From Apostichopus japonicus (Eukaryota > Echinodermata > Holothuroidea > Aspidochirotida > Stichopodidae), in the NCBI RefSeq assembly GCF_037975245.1, contig NC_092582.1, positions 10,084,001 to 10,148,000 on the forward strand: a stretch of DNA of 64,000 bases, read 5' to 3'. Position 1 is the first letter of the stretch, and every line of letters begins with the position of its first letter. Positions 25,246 through 40,200 of this stretch are shown piece by piece. Made by a program: the position numbers and the translations under genes. The notes under the pieces are model-generated. The model was not told the origin of the DNA. It did no database searches and worked only from the letters and a program-made list of their open reading frames with translations.

Positions 25246-28200
25246 CGCCACTGTATGGACTGAGATATTAGGCCGATTAACTAATACTTAAAGCTCCCCA
25301 TTTAGGCACTCGCTGTAAAAGACCGGCAAAAGACGTCATCACCCGGGGTTCGAACCACGGATGCAAAAGACTGTCTCGCTCATCAGCTCGTACAGTGCGC
25401 CAAGCCAACGCGCCACTGTATGGACTGAGATATTAGGCCGATTAACTAATACTTAAAGCTCCCCATGTAGGCACTCGCTGTAAAAGATCGGCAAAAGACG
25501 TCATCACCCGGGGTTCGAACCACGGATGCAAAAGACTGTCTCGCTCATCAGCTCGTACAGTGCGCCAAGCCATCGCGCCACTGTATGGACTGAGATATTA
25601 GGCCGATTAACTAATACTTAAAGCTCCCCATTTAGGCACTCGCTGTAAAAGACCGGCAAAAGACGTCATCACCCGGGGTTCGAACCACGGATGCAAAAGA
25701 CTGTCTCGCTCATCAGCTCGTACAGTGCGCCAAGCCAACGCGCCACTGTATGGACTGAGATATTAGGCCGATTAACTAATACTTAAAGCTCCCCATGTAG
25801 GCACTCGCTGTAAAAGATCGGCAAAAGACGTCATCACCCGGGGTTCGAACCACGGATGCAAAAGACTGTCTCGCTCATCAGCTCGTACAGTGCGCCAAGC
25901 CATCGCGCCACTGTATGGACTGAGATATTAGGCCGATTAACTAATACTTAAAGCTCCCCATTTAGGCACTCGCTGTAAAAGACCGGCAAAAGACGTCATC
26001 ACCCGGGGTTCGAACCACGGATGCAAAAGACTGTCTCGCTCATCAGCTCGTACAGTGCGCCAAGCCAACGCGCCACTGTATGGACTGAGATATTAGGCCG
26101 ATTAACTAATACTTAAAGCTCCCCATGTAGGCACTCGCTGTAAAAGATCGGCAAAAGACGTCATCACCCGGGGTTCGAACCACGGATGCAAAAGACTGTC
26201 TCGCTCATCAGCTCGTACAGTGCGCCAAGCCATCGCGCCACTGTATGGACTGAGATATTAGGCCGATTAACTAATACTTAAAGCTCCCCATTTAGGCACT
26301 CGCTGTAAAAGACCGGCAAAAGACGTCATCACCCGGGGTTCGAACCACGGATGCAAAAGACTGTCTCGCTCATCAGCTCGTACAGTGCGCCAAGCCAACG
26401 CGCCACTGTATGGACTGAGATATTAGGCCGATTAACTAATACTTAAAGCTCCCCATGTAGGCACTCGCTGTAAAAGATCGGCAAAAGACGTCATCACCCG
26501 GGGTTCGAACCACGGATGCAAAAGACTGTCTCGCTCATCAGCTCGTACAGTGCGCCAAGCCATCGCGCCACTGTATGGACTGAGATATTAGGCCGATTAA
26601 CTAATACTTAAAGCTCCCCATTTAGGCACTCGCTGTAAAAGACCGGCAAAAGACGTCATCACCCGGGGTTCGAACCACGGATGCAAAAGACTGTCTCGCT
26701 CATCAGCTCGTACAGTGCGCCAAGCCAACGCGCCACTGTATGGACTGAGATATTAGGCCGATTAACTAATACTTAAAGCTCCCCATGTAGGCACTCGCTG
26801 TAAAAGATCGGCAAAAGACGTCATCACCCGGGGTTCGAACCACGGATGCAAAAGACTGTCTCGCTCATCAGCTCGTACAGTGCGCCAAGCCATCGCGCCA
26901 CTGTATGGACTGAGATATTAGGCCGATTAACTAATACTTAAAGCTCCCCATTTAGGCACTCGCTGTAAAAGACCGGCAAAAGACGTCATCACCCGGGGTT
27001 CGAACCACGGATGCAAAAGACTGTCTCGCTCATCAGCTCGTACAGTGCGCCAAGCCAACGCGCCACTGTATGGACTGAGATATTAGGCCGATTAACTAAT
27101 ACTTAAAGCTCCCCATGTAGGCACTCGCTGTAAAAGATCGGCAAAAGACGTCATCACCCGGGGTTCGAACCACGGATGCAAAAGACTGTCTCGCTCATCA
27201 GCTCGTACAGTGCGCCAAGCCATCGCGCCACTGTATGGACTGAGATATTAGGCCGATTAACTAATACTTAAAGCTCCCCATTTAGGCACTCGCTGTAAAA
27301 GACCGGCAAAAGACGTCATCACCCGGGGTTCGAACCACGGATGCAAAAGACTGTCTCGCTCATCAGCTCGTACAGTGCGCCAAGCCAACGCGCCACTGTA
27401 TGGACTGAGATATTAGGCCGATTAACTAATACTTAAAGCTCCCCATGTAGGCACTCGCTGTAAAAGATCGGCAAAAGACGTCATCACCCGGGGTTCGAAC
27501 CACGGATGCAAAAGACTGTCTCGCTCATCAGCTCGTACAGTGCGCCAAGCCATCGCGCCACTGTATGGACTGAGATATTAGGCCGATTAACTAATACTTA
27601 AAGCTCCCCATTTAGGCACTCGCTGTAAAAGACCGGCAAAAGACGTCATCACCCGGGGTTCGAACCACGGATGCAAAAGACTGTCTCGCTCATCAGCTCG
27701 TACAGTGCGCCAAGCCAACGCGCCACTGTATGGACTGAGATATTAGGCCGATTAACTAATACTTAAAGCTCCCCATGTAGGCACTCGCTGTAAAAGATCG
27801 GCAAAAGACGTCATCACCCGGGGTTCGAACCACGGATGCAAAAGACTGTCTCGCTCATCAGCTCGTACAGTGCGCCAAGCCAACGCGCCACTGTATGGAC
27901 TGAGATATTAGGCCGATTAACTAATACTTAAAGCTCCCCATGTAGGCACTCGCTGTAAAAGATCGGCAAAAGACGTCATCACCCGGGGTTCGAACCACGG
28001 ATGCAAAAGACTGTCTCGCTCATCAGCTCGTACAGTGCGCCAAGCCATCGCGCCACTGTATGGACTGAGATATTAGGCCGATTAACTAATACTTAAAGCT
28101 CCCCATGTAGGCACTCGCTGTAAAAGATCGGCAAAAGACGTCATCACCCGGGGTTCGAACCACGGATGCAAAAGACTGTCTCGCTCATCAGCTCGTACAG

Positions 28201-31020
28201 TGCGCCAAGCCATCGCGCCACTGTATGGACTGAGATATTAGGCCGATTAACTAATACTTAAAGCTCCCCATTTAGGCACTCGCTGTAAAAGACCGGCAAA
28301 AGACGTCATCACCCGGGGTTCGAACCACGGATGCAAAAGACTGTCTCGCTCATCAGCTCGTACAGTGCGCCAAGCCAACGCGCCACTGTATGGACTGAGA
28401 TATTAGGCCGATTAACTAATACTTAAAGCTCCCCATGTAGGCACTCGCTGTAAAAGATCGGCAAAAGACGTCATCACCCGGGGTTCGAACCACGGATGCA
28501 AAAGACTGTCTCGCTCATCAGCTCGTACAGTGCGCCAAGCCATCGCGCCACTGTATGGACTGAGATATTAGGCCGATTAACTAATACTTAAAGCTCCCCA
28601 TTTAGCCACTCGCTGTAAAAGACCGGCAAAAGACGTCATCACCCGGGGTTCGAACCACGGATGCAAAAGACTGTCTCGCTCATCAGCTCGTACAGTGCGC
28701 CAAGCCAACGCGCCACTGTATGGACTGAGATATTAGGCCGATTAACTAATACTTAAAGCTCCCCATGTAGGCACTCGCTGTAAAAGATCGGCAAAAGACG
28801 TCATCACCCGGGGTTCGAACCACGGATGCAAAAGACTGTCTCGCTCATCAGCTCGTACAGTGCGCCAAGCCATCGCGCAACTGTATGGACTGAGATATTA
28901 GGCCGATTAACCAATACTTAAAGCTCCCCATTTAGGCACTCGCTGTAAAAGACCGGCAAAAGACGTCATCACCCGGGGTTCGAACCACGGATGCAAAAGA
29001 CTGTCTCGCTCATCAGCTCGTACAGTGCGCCAAGCCAACGCGCCACTGTATGGACTGAGATATTAGGCCGATTAACCAATACTTAAAGCTCCCCATGTAG
29101 GCACTCGCTGTAAAAGATCGGCAAAAGACGTCATCACCCGGGGTTCGAACCACGGATGCAAAAGACTGTCTCGCTCATCAGCTCGTACAGTGCGCCAAGC
29201 CAACGCGCCACTGTATGGACTGAGATATTAGGCCGATTAACCAATACTTAAAGCTCCCCATGTAGGCACTCGCTGTAAAAGATCGGCAAAAGACGTCATC
29301 ACCCGGGGTTCGAACCACGGATGCAAAAGACTGTCTCGCTCATCAGCTCGTACAGTGCGCCAAGCCAACGCGCCACTGTATGGACTGAGATATTAGGCCG
29401 ATTAACTAATACTTAAAGCTCCCCATGTAGGCACTCGCTGTAAAAGATCGGCAAAAGACGTCATCACCCGGGGTTCGAACCACGGATGCAAAAGACTGTC
29501 TCGCTCATCAGCTCGTACAGTGCGCCAAGCCATCGCGCCACTGTATGGACTGAGATATTAGGCCGATTAACTAATACTTAAAGCTCCCCATTTAGGCACT
29601 CGCTGTAAAAGACCGGCAAAAGACGTCATCACCCGGGGTTCGAACCACGGATGCAAAAGACTGTCTCGCTCATCAGCTCGTACAGTGCGCCAAGCCAACG
29701 CGCCACTGTATGGACTGAGATATTAGGCCGATTAACTAATACTTAAAGCTCCCCATGTAGGCACTCGCTGTAAAAGATCGGCAAAAGACGTCATCACCCG
29801 GGGTTCGAACCACGGATGCAAAAGACTGTCTCGCTCATCAGCTCGTACAGTGCGCCAAGCCATCGCGCCACTGTATGGACTGAGATATTAGGCCGATTAA
29901 CTAATACTTAAAGCTCCCCATTTAGGCACTCGCTGTAAAAGACCGGCAAAAGACGTCATCACCCGGGGTTCGAACCACGGATGCAAAAGACTGTCTCGCT
30001 CATCAGCTCGTACAGTGCGCCAAGCCAACGCGCCACTGTATGGACTGAGATATTAGGCCGATTAACTAATACTTAAAGCTCCCCATGTAGGCACTCGCTG
30101 TAAAAGATCGGCAAAAGACGTCATCACCCGGGGTTCGAACCACGGATGCAAAAGACTGTCTCGCTCATCAGCTCGTACAGTGCGCCAAGCCATCGCGCCA
30201 CTGTATGGACTGAGATATTAGGCCGATTAACTAATACTTAAAGCTCCCCATTTAGGCACTCGCTGTAAAAGACCGGCAAAAGACGTCATCACCCGGGGTT
30301 CGAACCACGGATGCAAAAGACTGTCTCGCTCATCAGCTCGTACAGTGCGCCAAGCCAACGCGCCACTGTATGGACTGAGATATTAGGCCGATTAACTAAT
30401 ACTTAAAGCTCCCCATGTAGGCACTCGCTGTAAAAGATCGGCAAAAGACGTCATCACCCGGGGTTCGAACCACGGATGCAAAAGACTGTCTCGCTCATCA
30501 GCTCGTACAGTGCGCCAAGCCATCGCGCCACTGTATGGACTGAGATATTAGGCCGATTAACTAATACTTAAAGCTCCCCATTTAGGCACTCGCTGTAAAA
30601 GACCGGCAAAAGACGTCATCACCCGGGGTTCGAACCACGGATGCAAAAGACTGTCTCGCTCATCAGCTCGTACAGTGCGCCAAGCCAACGCGCCACTGTA
30701 TGGACTGAGATATTAGGCCGATTAACTAATACTTAAAGCTCCCCATGTAGGCACTCGCTGTAAAAGATCGGCAAAAGACGTCATCACCCGGGGTTCGAAC
30801 CACGGATGCAAAAGACTGTCTCGCTCATCAGCTCGTACAGTGCGCCAAGCCATCGCGCCACTGTATGGACTGAGATATTAGGCCGATTAACTAATACTTA
30901 AAGCTCCCCATTTAGGCACTCGCTGTAAAAGACCAGCAAAAGACGTCATCACCCGGGGTTCGAACCACGGATGCAAAAGACTGTCTCGCTCATCAGCTCG
31001 TACAGTGCGCCAAGCCAACG
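25246..31020. repeat. Regular A-B filler on both sides of copy 2
   Basis: Outside copy 2 (27721-29535) this stretch is strict A-B alternation: 25246-27720 and 29536-31020. The only private substitution I saw in it is g to a at 30935 (monomer position 80) in the last A monomer before copy 3. I see nothing else here. Confidence 0.9.
27721..29535. repeat. Marker block, copy 2 (4,290 bp after copy 1)
   Basis: Every marker of copy 1 is repeated at exactly +4,290 bp: g61c at 28606, c4a at 28879, and t37c in the monomers at 28876, 29041 and 29206, with the same haplotype order GTA, B, B, A, B, A around them. The A-B filler between the two copies (25246-27720) is regular. The simplest reading is a tandem duplication of a 26-monomer segment, recent enough that the marker blocks still match. 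Confidence 0.93.
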
Positions 31021-32670
31021 CGCCACTGTATGGACTGAGATATTAGGCCGATTAACTAATACTTAAAGCTCCCCATGTAGGCACTCGCTGTAAAAGATCG
31101 GCAAAAGACGTCATCACCCGGGGTTCGAACCACGGATGCAAAAGACTGTCTCGCTCATCAGCTCGTACAGTGCGCCAAGCCAACGCGCCACTGTATGGAC
31201 TGAGATATTAGGCCGATTAACTAATACTTAAAGCTCCCCATGTAGGCACTCGCTGTAAAAGATCGGCAAAAGACGTCATCACCCGGGGTTCGAACCACGG
31301 ATGCAAAAGACTGTCTCGCTCATCAGCTCGTACAGTGCGCCAAGCCATCGCGCCACTGTATGGACTGAGATATTAGGCCGATTAACTAATACTTAAAGCT
31401 CCCCATTTAGGCACTCGCTGTAAAAGACCGGCAAAAGACGTCATCACCCGGGGTTCGAACCACGGATGCAAAAGACTGTCTCGCTCATCAGCTCGTACAG
31501 TGCGCCAAGCCAACGCGCCACTGTATGGACTGAGATATTAGGCCGATTAACTAATACTTAAAGCTCCCCATGTAGGCACTCGCTGTAAAAGATCGGCAAA
31601 AGACGTCATCACCCGGGGTTCGAACCACGGATGCAAAAGACTGTCTCGCTCATCAGCTCGTACAGTGCGCCAAGCCATCGCGCCACTGTATGGACTGAGA
31701 TATTAGGCCGATTAACTAATACTTAAAGCTCCCCATTTAGCCACTCGCTGTAAAAGACCGGCAAAAGACGTCATCACCCGGGGTTCGAACCACGGATGCA
31801 AAAGACTGTCTCGCTCATCAGCTCGTACAGTGCGCCAAGCCAACGCGCCACTGTATGGACTGAGATATTAGGCCGATTAACTAATACTTAAAGCTCCCCA
31901 TGTAGGCACTCGCTGTAAAAGATCGGCAAAAGACGTCATCACCCGGGGTTCGAACCACGGATGCAAAAGACTGTCTCGCTCATCAGCTCGTACAGTGCGC
32001 CAAGCCATCGCGCAACTGTATGGACTGAGATATTAGGCCGATTAACCAATATTTAAAGCTCCCCATTTAGGCACTCGCTGTAAAAGACCGGCAAAAGACG
32101 TCATCACCCGGGGTTCGAACCACGGATGCAAAAGACTGTCTCGCTCATCAGCTCGTACAGTGCGCCAAGCCAACGCGCCACTGTATGGACTGAGATATTA
32201 GGCCGATTAACCAATACTTAAAGCTCCCCATGTAGGCACTCGCTGTAAAAGATCAACAAAAGACGTCATCACCCGGGGTTCGAACCACGGATGCAAAAGA
32301 CTGTCTCGCTCATCAGCTCGTACAGTGCGCCAAGCCAACGCGCCACTGTATGGACTCAGATATTAGGCCGATTAACTAATACTTAAAGCTCCCCATGTAG
32401 GCACTCGCTGTAAAAGATCGGCAAAAGACGTCATCACCCGGGGTTCGAACCACGGATGCAAAAGACTGTCTCGCTCATCAGCTCGTACAGTGCGCCAAGC
32501 CAACGCGCCACTGTATGGACTCAGATATTAGGCCGATTAACTAATACTTAAAGCTCCCCATGTAGGCACTCGCTGTAAAAGATCGGCAAAAGACGTCATC
32601 ACCCGGGGTTCGAACCACGGATGCAAAAGACTGTCTCGCTCATCAGCTCGTACAGTGCGCCAAGCCATCG
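31021..32670. repeat. Marker block, copy 3 (one monomer shorter, diverged)
   Basis: The series is GTA (31021), B (31186), A, B, A with g61c (31741), B, then 32011 with c4a, t37c and a new c42t (32052), then 32176 with t37c plus gg-to-aa at monomer positions 80-81 (32255-32256). Two c17 monomers (32341, 32506) follow. Compared with copies 1 and 2 one B monomer is missing near the front and the last t37c monomers differ, so this copy has accumulated changes since duplication. Confidence 0.88.
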
Positions 32671-35600
32671 CGCCACTGTATGGACTGAGATATTAGGCCG
32701 ATTAACTAATACTTAAAGCTCCCCATTTAGGCACTCGCTGTAAAAGACCGGCAAAAGACGTCATCACCCGGGGTTCGAACCACGGATGCAAAAGACTGTC
32801 TCGCTCATCAGCTCGTACAGTGCGCCAAGCCAACGCGCCACTGTATGGACTGAGATATTAGGCCGATTAACTAATACTTAAAGCTCCCCATGTAGGCACT
32901 CGCTGTAAAAGATCGGCAAAAGACGTCATCACCCGGGGTTCGAACCACGGATGCAAAAGACTGTCTCGCTCATCAGCTCGTACAGTGCGCCAAGCCATCG
33001 CGCCACTGTATGGACTGAGATATTAGGCCGATTAACTAATACTTAAAGCTCCCCATTTAGGCACTCGCTGTAAAAGACCGGCAAAAGACGTCATCACCCG
33101 GGGTTCGAACCACGGATGCAAAAGACTGTCTCGCTCATCAGCTCGTACAGTGCGCCAAGCCAACGCGCCACTGTATGGACTGAGATATTAGGCCGATTAA
33201 CTAATACTTAAAGCTCCCCATGTAGGCACTCGCTGTAAAAGATCGGCAAAAGACGTCATCACCCGGGGTTCGAACCACGGATGCAAAAGACTGTCTCGCT
33301 CATCAGCTCGTACAGTGCGCCAAGCCATCGCGCCACTGTATGGACTGAGATATTAGGCCGATTAACTAATACTTAAAGCTCCCCATTTAGGCACTCGCTG
33401 TAAAAGACCGGCAAAAGACGTCATCACCCGGGGTTCGAACCACGGATGCAAAAGACTGTCTCGCTCATCAGCTCGTACAGTGCGCCAAGCCAACGCGCCA
33501 CTGTATGGACTCAGATATTAGGCCGATTAACTAATACTTAAAGCTCCCCATGTAGGCACTCGCTGTAAAAGATCGGCAAAAGACGTCATCACCCGGGGTT
33601 CGAACCACGGATGCAAAAGACTGTCTCGCTCATCAGCTCGTACAGTGCGCCAAGCCATCGCGCCACTGTATGGACTGAGATATTAGGCCGATTAACTAAT
33701 ACTTAAAGCTCCCCATTTAGGCACTCGCTGTAAAAGACCGGCAAAAGACGTCATCACCCGGGGTTCGAACCACGGATGCAAAAGACTGTCTCGCTCATCA
33801 GCTCGTACAGTGCGCCAAGCCAACGCGCCACTGTATGGACTGAGATATTAGGCCGATTAACTAATACTTAAAGCTCCCCATGTAGGCACTCGCTGTAAAA
33901 GATCGGCAAAAGACGTCATCACCCGGGGTTCGAACCACGGATGCAAAAGACTGTCTCGCTCATCAGCTCGTACAGTGCGCCAAGCCATCGCGCCACTGTA
34001 TGGACTGAGATATTAGGCCGATTAACTAATACTTAAAGCTCCCCATGTAGGCACTCGCTGTAAAAGACCGGCAAAAGACGTCATCACCCGGGGTTCGAAC
34101 CACGGATGCAAAAGACTGTCTCGCTCATCAGCTCGTACAGTGCGCCAAGCCAACGCGCCACTGTATGGACTGAGATATTAGGCCGATTAACTAATACTTA
34201 AAGCTCCCCATGTAGGCACTCGCTGTAAAAGATCGGCAAAAGACGTCATCACCCGGGGTTCGAACCACGGATGCAAAAGACTGTCTCGCTCATCAGCTCG
34301 TACAGTGCGCCAAGCCATCGCGCCACTGTATGGACTGAGATATTAGGCCGATTAACTAATACTTAAAGCTCCCCATTTAGGCACTCGCTGTAAAAGACCG
34401 GCAAAAGACGTCATCACCCGGGGTTCGAACCACGGATGCAAAAGACTGTCTCGCTCATCAGCTCGTACAGTGCGCCAAGCCATCGCGCCACTGTATGGAC
34501 TGAGATATTAGGCCGATTAACTAATACTTAAAGCTCCCCATTTAGGCACTCGCTGTAAAAGACCGGCAAAAGACGTCATCACCCGGGGTTCGAACCACGG
34601 ATGCAAAAGACTGTCTCGCTCATCAGCTCGTACAGTGCGCCAAGCCAACGCGCCACTGTATGGACTGAGATATTAGGCCGATTAACTAATACTTAAAGCT
34701 CCCCATGTAGGCACTCGCTGTAAAAGATCGGCAAAAGACGTCATCACCCGGGGTTCGAACCACGGATGCAAAAGACTGTCTCGCTCATCAGCTCGTACAG
34801 TGCGCCAAGCCATCGCGCCACTGTATGGACTGAGATATTAGGCCGATTAACTAATACTTAAAGCTCCCCATTTAGGCACTCGCTGTAAAAGACCGGCAAA
34901 AGACGTCATCACCCGGGGTTCGAACCACGGATGCAAAAGACTGTCTCGCTCATCAGCTCGTACAGTGCGCCAAGCCAACGCGCCACTGTATGGACTGAGA
35001 TATTAGGCCGATTAACTAATACTTAAAGCTCCCCATGTAGGCACTCGCTGTAAAAGATCGGCAAAAGACGTCATCACCCGGGGTTCGAACCACGGATGCA
35101 AAAGACTGTCTCGCTCATCAGCTCGTACAGTGCGCCAAGCCATCGCGCCACTGTATGGACTGAGATATTAGGCCGATTAACTAATACTTAAAGCTCCCCA
35201 TTTAGGCACTCGCTGTAAAAGACCGGCAAAAGACGTCATCACCCGGGGTTCGAACCACGGATGCAAAAGACTGTCTCGCTCATCAGCTCGTACAGTGCGC
35301 CAAGCCAACGCGCCACTGTATGGACTCAGATATTAGGCCGATTAACTAATACTTAAAGCTCCCCATGTAGGCACTCGCTGTAAAAGATCGGCAAAAGACG
35401 TCATCACCCGGGGTTCGAACCACGGATGCAAAAGACTGTCTCGCTCATCAGCTCGTACAGTGCGCCAAGCCATCGCGCCACTGTATGGACTGAGATATTA
35501 GGCCGATTAACTAATACTTAAAGCTCCCCATTTAGGCACTCGCTGTAAAAGACCGGCAAAAGACGTCATCACCCGGGGTTCGAACCACGGATGCAAAAGA

Positions 35601-36135
35601 CTGTCTCGCTCATCAGCTCGTACAGTGCGCCAAGCCAACGCGCCACTGTATGGACTCAGATATTAGGCCGATTAACTAATACTTAAAGCTCCCCATGTAG
35701 GCACTCGCTGTAAAAGATCGGCAAAAGACGTCATCACCCGGGGTTCGAACCACGGATGCAAAAGACTGTCTCGCTCATCAGCTCGTACAGTGCGCCAAGC
35801 CATCGCGCCACTGTATGGACTGAGATATTAGGCCGATTAACTAATACTTAAAGCTCCCCATTTAGGCACTCGCTGTAAAAGACCGGCAAAAGACGTCATC
35901 ACCCGGGGTTCGAACCACGGATGCAAAAGACTGTCTCGCTCATCAGCTCGTACAGTGCGCCAAGCCAACGCGCCACTGTATGGACTGAGATATTAGGCCG
36001 ATTAACTAATACTTAAAGCTCCCCATGTAGGCACTCGCTGTAAAAGATCGGCAAAAGACGTCATCACCCGGGGTTCGAACCACGGATGCAAAAGACTGTC
36101 TCGCTCATCAGCTCGTACAGTGCGCCAAGCCATCG
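32671..36135. repeat. Mostly regular A-B block with c17 variants
   Basis: A-B alternation holds except for a GCA (33991), a B (34156) and a TCT (34321). Three B monomers carry c17 (33512, 35327, 35657), which turns ggactgag into ggactcag. This is where the c17 allele becomes frequent; before copy 3 the only instance is at 1007. Confidence 0.88.
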
Positions 36136-37290
36136 CGCCACTGTATGGACTGAGATATTAGGCCGATTAACTAATACTTAAAGCTCCCCATTTAGCCACT
36201 CGCTGTAAAAGACCGGCAAAAGACGTCATCACCCGGGGTTCGAACCACGGATGCAAAAGACTGTCTCGCTCATCAGCTCGTACAGTGCGCCAAGCCAACG
36301 CGCCACTGTATGGACTGAGATATTAGGCCGATTAACTAATACTTAAAGCTCCCCATGTAGGCACTCGCTGTAAAAGATCGGCAAAAGACGTCATCACCCG
36401 GGGTTCGAACCACGGATGCAAAAGACTGTCTCGCTCATCAGCTCGTACAGTGCGCCAAGCCATCGCGCAACTGTATGGACTGAGATATTAGGCCGATTAA
36501 CTAATACTTAAAGCTCCCCATTTAGGCACTCGCTGTAAAAGACCGGCAAAAGACGTCATCACCCGGGGTTCGAACCACGGATGCAAAAGACTGTCTCGCT
36601 CATCAGCTCGTACAGTGCGCCAAGCCAACGCGCCACTGTATGGACTGAGATATTAGGCCGATTAACCAATACTTAAAGCTCCCCATGTAGGCACTCGCTG
36701 TAAAAGATCAACAAAAGACGTCATCACCCGGGGTTCGAACCACGGATGCAAAAGACTGTCTCGCTCATCAGCTCGTACAGTGCGCCAAGCCAACGCGCCA
36801 CTGTATGGACTCAGATATTAGGCCGATTAACTAATACTTAAAGCTCCCCATGTAGGCACTCGCTGTAAAAGATCGGCAAAAGACGTCATCACCCGGGGTT
36901 CGAACCACGGATGCAAAAGTCTGTCTCGCTCATCAGCTCGTACAGTGCGCCAAGCCAACGCGCCACTGTATGGACTCAGATATTAGGCCGATTAACTAAT
37001 ACTTAAAGCTCCCCATGTAGGCACTCGCTGTAAAAGATCGGCAAAAGACGTCATCACCCGGGGTTCGAACCACGGATGCAAAAGACTGTCTCGCTCATCA
37101 GCTCGTACAGTGCGCCAAGCCAACGCGCCACTGTATGGACTGAGATATTAGGCCGATTAACTAATACTTAAAGCTCCCCATGTAGGCACTCGCTGTAAAA
37201 GATCGGCAAAAGACGTCATCACCCGGGGTTCGAACCACGGATGCAAAAGACTGTCTCGCTCATCAGCTCGTACAGTGCGCCAAGCCATCG
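36136..37290. repeat. Marker block, copy 4 (partial)
   Basis: This copy has g61c at 36196, c4a at 36469 without t37c in that monomer, then t37c plus the aa80-81 double change in 36631 (36710-36711), then c17 GTA monomers at 36796 and 36961 and a B at 37126. It shares the aa80-81 and c17 features with copy 3 only, so copies 3 and 4 are sisters 4,455 bp (27 monomers) apart. The leading GTA-B part seen in copies 1-3 is absent. A private a-to-t change lies at 36920. Confidence 0.87.
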
Positions 37291-40200
37291 CGCCACTGTA
37301 TGGACTGAGATATTAGGCCGATTAACTAATACTTAAAGCTCCCCATTTAGGCACTCGCTGTAAAAGACCGGCAAAAGACGTCATCACCCGGGGTTCGAAC
37401 CACGGATGCAAAAGACTGTCTCGCTCATCAGCTCGTACAGTGCGCCAAGCCAACGCGCCACTGTATGGACTGAGATATTAGGCCGATTAACTAATACTTA
37501 AAGCTCCCCATGTAGGCACTCGCTGTAAAAGATCGGCAAAAGACGTCATCACCCGGGGTTCGAACCACGGATGCAAAAGACTGTCTCGCTCATCAGCTCG
37601 TACAGTGCGCCAAGCCAACGCGCCACTGTATGGACTCAGATATTAGGCCGATTAACTAATACTTAAAGCTCCCCATGTAGGCACTCGCTGTAAAAGATCG
37701 GCAAAAGACGTCATCACCCGGGGTTCGAACCACGGATGCAAAAGACTGTCTCGCTCATCAGCTCGTACAGTGCGCCAAGCCAACGCGCCACTGTATGGAC
37801 TCAGATATTAGGCCGATTAACTAATACTTAAAGCTCCCCATGTAGGCACTCGCTGTAAAAGATCGGCAAAAGACGTCATCACCCGGGGTTCGAACCACGG
37901 ATGCAAAAGACTGTCTCGCTCATCAGCTCGTACAGTGCGCCAAGCCATCGCGCCACTGTATGGACTGAGATATTAGGCCGATTAACTAATACTTAAAGCT
38001 CCCCATTTAGGCACTCGCTGTAAAAGACCGGCAAAAGACGTCATCACCCGGGGTTCGAACCACGGATGCAAAAGACTGTCTCGCTCATCAGCTCGTACAG
38101 TGCGCCAAGCCATCGCGCCACTGTATGGACTGAGATATTAGGCCGATTAACTAATACTTAAAGCTCCCCATGTAGGCACTCGCTGTAAAAGACCGGCAAA
38201 AGACGTCATCACCCGGGGTTCGAACCACGGATGCAAAAGACTGTCTCGCTCATCAGCTCGTACAGTGCGCCAAGCCAACGCGCCACTGTATGGACTGAGA
38301 TATTAGGCCGATTAACTAATACTTAAAGCTCCCCATGTAGGCACTCGCTGTAAAAGATCGGCAAAAGACGTCATCACCCGGGGTTCGAACCACGGATGCA
38401 AAAGACTGTCTCGCTCATCAGCTCGTACAGTGCGCCAAGCCATCGCGCCACTGTATGGACTGAGATATTAGGCCGATTAACTAATACTTAAAGCTCCCCA
38501 TTTAGGCACTCGCTGTAAAAGACCGGCAAAAGACGTCATCACCCGGGGTTCGAACCACGGATGCAAAAGACTGTCTCGCTCATCAGCTCGTACAGTGCGC
38601 CAAGCCAACGCGCCACTGTATGGACTGAGATATTAGGCCGATTAACTAATACTTAAAGCTCCCCATGTAGGCACTCGCTGTAAAAGATCGGCAAAAGACG
38701 TCATCACCCGGGGTTCGAACCACGGATGCAAAAGACTGTCTCGCTCATCAGCTCGTACAGTGCGCCAAGCCATCGCGCCACTGTATGGACTGAGATATTA
38801 GGCCGATTAACTAATACTTAAAGCTCCCCATGTAGGCACTCGCTGTAAAAGACCGGCAAAAGACGTCATCACCCGGGGTTCGAACCACGGATGCAAAAGA
38901 CTGTCTCGCTCATCAGCTCGTACAGTGCGCCAAGCCAACGCGCCACTGTATGGACTGAGATATTAGGCCGATTAACTAATACTTAAAGCTCCCCATGTAG
39001 GCACTCGCTGTAAAAGATCGGCAAAAGACGTCATCACCCGGGGTTCGAACCACGGATGCAAAAGACTGTCTCGCTCATCAGCTCGTACAGTGCGCCAAGC
39101 CATCGCGCCACTGTATGGACTGAGATATTAGGCCGATTAACTAATACTTAAAGCTCCCCATTTAGGCACTCGCTGTAAAAGACCGGCAAAAGACGTCATC
39201 ACCCGGGGTTCGAACCACGGATGCAAAAGACTGTCTCGCTCATCAGCTCGTACAGTGCGCCAAGCCAACGCGCCACTGTATGGACTGAGATATTAGGCCG
39301 ATTAACTAATACTTAAAGCTCCCCATGTAGGCACTCGCTGTAAAAGATCGGCAAAAGACGTCATCACCCGGGGTTCGAACCACGGATGCAAAAGACTGTC
39401 TCGCTCATCAGCTCGTACAGTGCGCCAAGCCATCGCGCCACTGTATGGACTGAGATATTAGGCCGATTAACTAATACTTAAAGCTCCCCATGTAGGCACT
39501 CGCTGTAAAAGATCGGCAAAAGACGTCATCACCCGGGGTTCGAACCACGGATGCAAAAGACTGTCTCGCTCATCAGCTCGTACAGTGCGCCAAGCCATCG
39601 CGCCACTGTATGGACTGAGATATTAGGCCGATTAACTAATACTTAAAGCTCCCCATGTAGGCACTCGCTGTAAAAGATCGGCAAAAGACGTCATCACCCG
39701 GGGTTCGAACCACGGATGCAAAAGACTGTCTCGCTCATCAGCTCGTACAGTGCGCCAAGCCATCGCGCCACTGTATGGACTGAGATATTAGGCCGATTAA
39801 CTAATACTTAAAGCTCCCCATTTAGGCACTCGCTGTAAAAGACCGGCAAAAGACGTCATCACCCGGGGTTCGAACCACGGATGCAAAAGACTGTCTCGCT
39901 CATCAGCTCGTACAGTGCGCCAAGCCATCGCGCCACTGTATGGACTGAGATATTAGGCCGATTAACTAATACTTAAAACTCCCCATTTAGGCACTCGCTG
40001 TAAAAGATCGGCAAAAGACGTCATCACCCGGGGTTCGAACCACGGATGCAAAAGACTGTCTCGCTCATCAGCTCGTACAGTGCGCCAAGCCAACGCGCCA
40101 CTGTATGGACTGAGATATTAGGCCGATTAACTAATACTTAAAGCTCCCCATTTAGGCACTCGCTGTAAAAGACCGGCAAAAGACGTCATCACCCGGGGGT

